A stretch of 36,525 nt of DNA from Anaerolineae bacterium (GTDB lineage Bacteria; Chloroflexota; Anaerolineae; JACIWR01), in contig JANLFX010000007.1 in assembly GCA_024653325.1 (NCBI GenBank), positions 1 through 36,525 on the forward strand. The letters are read 5' to 3'. This document shows positions 36,101 to 36,525 of the stretch, piece after piece. Under the pieces are notes generated by a model. The model was given only the letters and a program-made list of their open reading frames with translations. It was not told the DNA's origin and searched no databases. The first letter of the stretch is position 1, and every line of letters starts with the position of its first letter. The translations under genes and the position numbers were made by a program.

Positions 36101-36465
36101 GCCGATTGCTCCAGCTTCAGCTCCTGTGACCACTCGACGTTGTAGCCCTCGTCCTCCATGTCAATGCAGGGGCGGGGTATCTCCAGCTCGTCCATGATCT
36201 GCACCGTCTTCAGTTCGATGAAGCGTCCGCCGGAGAGCCAGGCGCAGACGATGTTCTGGGCGAGCTGGGTGTGCGGCCCGGCTCCTGGTCCGATGGGCGT
36301 GGCCAGGTAATGACCAAAGAGGTCGGTGATGGCGTAGGGGCTGTCTGGCCTGGGGGTGTAAAAAAGCGAGCGATGAATGCCGAATATCGTCTGATTGGCC
36401 TCGTATTCTTTCACAATCCAGTCGAGAAGCACTTCCAACGGTTGCACGTTCATTCTATCGGACAT
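33112..36465 (-). CDS. ygfK: YgfK-type iron-sulfur flavoprotein (putative selenate reductase subunit) with internal octanucleotide repeat
   Basis: A 1117-residue protein. The N-terminal 430 residues are a TIM-barrel-like domain (FGHYLATPIGPGAGPHTQLAQN, STMHGCPPDEIEAIAKYL). A cysteine-rich linker follows (CVEQCAIRQDVPEY, CTHLCQTRCTRNNYDQP) as in GltD-like proteins. Then comes a GltD-like FAD/NAD(P) domain with IIGSGPSGLAAA (562 onward) and VIGGGNSAIDAAR, and a C-terminal 4Fe-4S part (CLQCSALCDKCVEVCP, CNECGNCATFC). This is the YgfK layout of selenium-dependent molybdenum hydroxylase loci. Residues 525-556 are a tandem SANQQISE repeat in the linker. ATG 36465 follows GAGGAGG. Its usual hydroxylase partners would lie outside the window. 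Confidence 0.93.
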   Translation of the reverse strand: MSDRMNVQPLEVLLDWIVKEYEANQTIFGIHRSLFYTPRPDSPYAITDLFGHYLATPIGPGAGPHTQLAQNIVCAWLSGGRFIELKTVQIMDELEIPRPCIDMEDEGYNVEWSQELKLEQSASEYIKAWVLIHVLRRMLGFEGRVPFGTIFNMSVGYNLEGIQHPRMTRFMDRLQDASAEIAEMQALLEKRFPQFAGLDIPTRITNNVTLSTMHGCPPDEIEAIAKYLMEQRGLHTTVKLNPTLLGKDAVMHILHEHLGFHEIHIPDRVFDHDLQYDRAVELITSLQAVAAAQGLSFGIKLSNTLAMANHKGLLPGEEMYMSGRALYPITMNLFNKLAHEFNGALNVSYSAGADAFNLTNILACGARPVTVVSDLLKPGGYSRMRQYLENLEEDMQERGARNLEELAGDRLANLEREAARALTEPRYKKDYHPYGLPKVASGLGPFDCVVAPCVEQCAIRQDVPEYAWWIAQGEYDKALAVILARNPLPGVTGYACTHLCQTRCTRNNYDQPVAIRALKRFAAFKSANQQISESANQQISESANQQISKSAKRRVGKSKKVAIIGSGPSGLAAAWVLALHGVEVTIYEARNKPGGMLSWAIPPFRLPDEIVEEDIARLQTLGVTIELNHPIISPPEELLEQGFDAVYIATGMQKDARMGIAGEDGQGVYDALSFLAKVRQGERVDLGRRALVIGGGNSAIDAARAAKRLATEVIIVYRRTRAEMPAIEEEIKEALDEGVTLEELASPIRVILEKGRVVALECVRNRLGEPEADGRRRPVPIAGSEFKLEADSIIVAIGQRPEVTFLEGSAITLSERGTIPTDPQTCATSAAGIYAGGDIVRGPATIIEAIADGRRAAEAICKQWGLSADRPATEFPRLSEADIVALKQKRARKELQHGAALLPLEQRRGFELVEATLTEEAARREAARCLQCSALCDKCVEVCPNRANYAFFVTPVTYTLPRLVCRQGKIETEGQEVFHVTQSRQIIHVDDFCNECGNCATFCVHQGKPYTDKPRLFLQESDFALEEDNAFHIQRSAGGWTISSRQGGREARLSLQKGAVTFEDENLCLELSPENLDIMATQVKQEFAGEVSLLGVAEMYVILKGVTTSLPFLPFEM
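34813..34892. repeat. Ten-copy 8-bp tandem repeat inside ygfK
   Basis: Ten contiguous units of YGCTGATT (Y is C or T; AATCAGCR on the coding strand) span 80 bases with no other mismatch. Two decayed units, TGCCGACT and CGCCGCTT, adjoin at 34797-34812. Because 8 is not a multiple of 3, gain or loss of one unit shifts the ygfK frame, while three units add eight residues (SANQQISE). Confidence 0.95.
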
Positions 36466-36525
36466 GATTCCTCCTCAAATTGCGAATTGCGCATCGCGTT
36501 ACCCCTTGTGGGCGACGTCATGGGG

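Overview
The window reads as a chromosomal segment of a GC-rich bacterium, most likely a Chloroflexota (Anaerolineae-type) genome. This rests on gene content and order: a B12-binding radical SAM pair in front of rplU-rpmA, a SerC-like/SerA/DUF1015 serine operon, a GlpA/GlpB-like/DUF1667 trio, a full DhaM-HPr-enzyme I fusion, and many short intergenic palindromes. The lineage is inferred without any database search.

Layout. 1-422: N-terminal part of an IS4-like transposase running off the left edge (minus strand). 562-2300: a TetR regulator and an NAD-dependent epimerase in one minus-strand operon, with a consensus promoter and a palindromic operator. 2436-6576: a plus-strand run of yjbQ, two radical SAM-associated genes, then a strong promoter and leader for ribosomal proteins L21, L27 and L31, closed by a strong terminator. 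6620-9850: an M16 peptidase, a 99-residue hypothetical protein and a membrane-anchored spermidine-synthase-like protein. 9896-13633: a serine-biosynthesis operon (class V aminotransferase, phosphoglycerate dehydrogenase, DUF1015) behind a large inverted-repeat element.

13627-28073 is the centre of the window: a glycerol and dihydroxyacetone locus. It has a DhaR-like activator with two altered catalytic motifs, then a sigma70-type promoter followed by a structured leader of about 320 nt. That leader holds a 38-codon Trp-rich ORF whose stop codon lies inside an attenuator-like hairpin. Next come glpF, dhaK, dhaL, glpK, a glpA-like/glpB-like/DUF1667 set, small unknown genes, a methyltransferase, a DJ-1-like protein, and one gene encoding the whole DhaM-HPr-EI phosphorelay. 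Together they would take glycerol in, phosphorylate it, oxidise glycerol 3-phosphate to DHAP, and separately phosphorylate dihydroxyacetone with PEP.

28112-36465 is all minus strand: a fucose-isomerase-fold protein, rlmN, a HAD-IIA phosphatase, a YqeC-MocA fusion and a large YgfK-type iron-sulfur flavoprotein. The last two point to maturation of a selenium-dependent molybdenum hydroxylase, which is not itself in the window. ygfK carries an 8-bp tandem repeat (10 units) inside its coding frame.

Gene ends across the window are decorated with palindromes that mostly start with GTAG and end with CTAC but have unrelated cores, a pattern resembling REP elements. Some of them supply stop codons or C-terminal residues.
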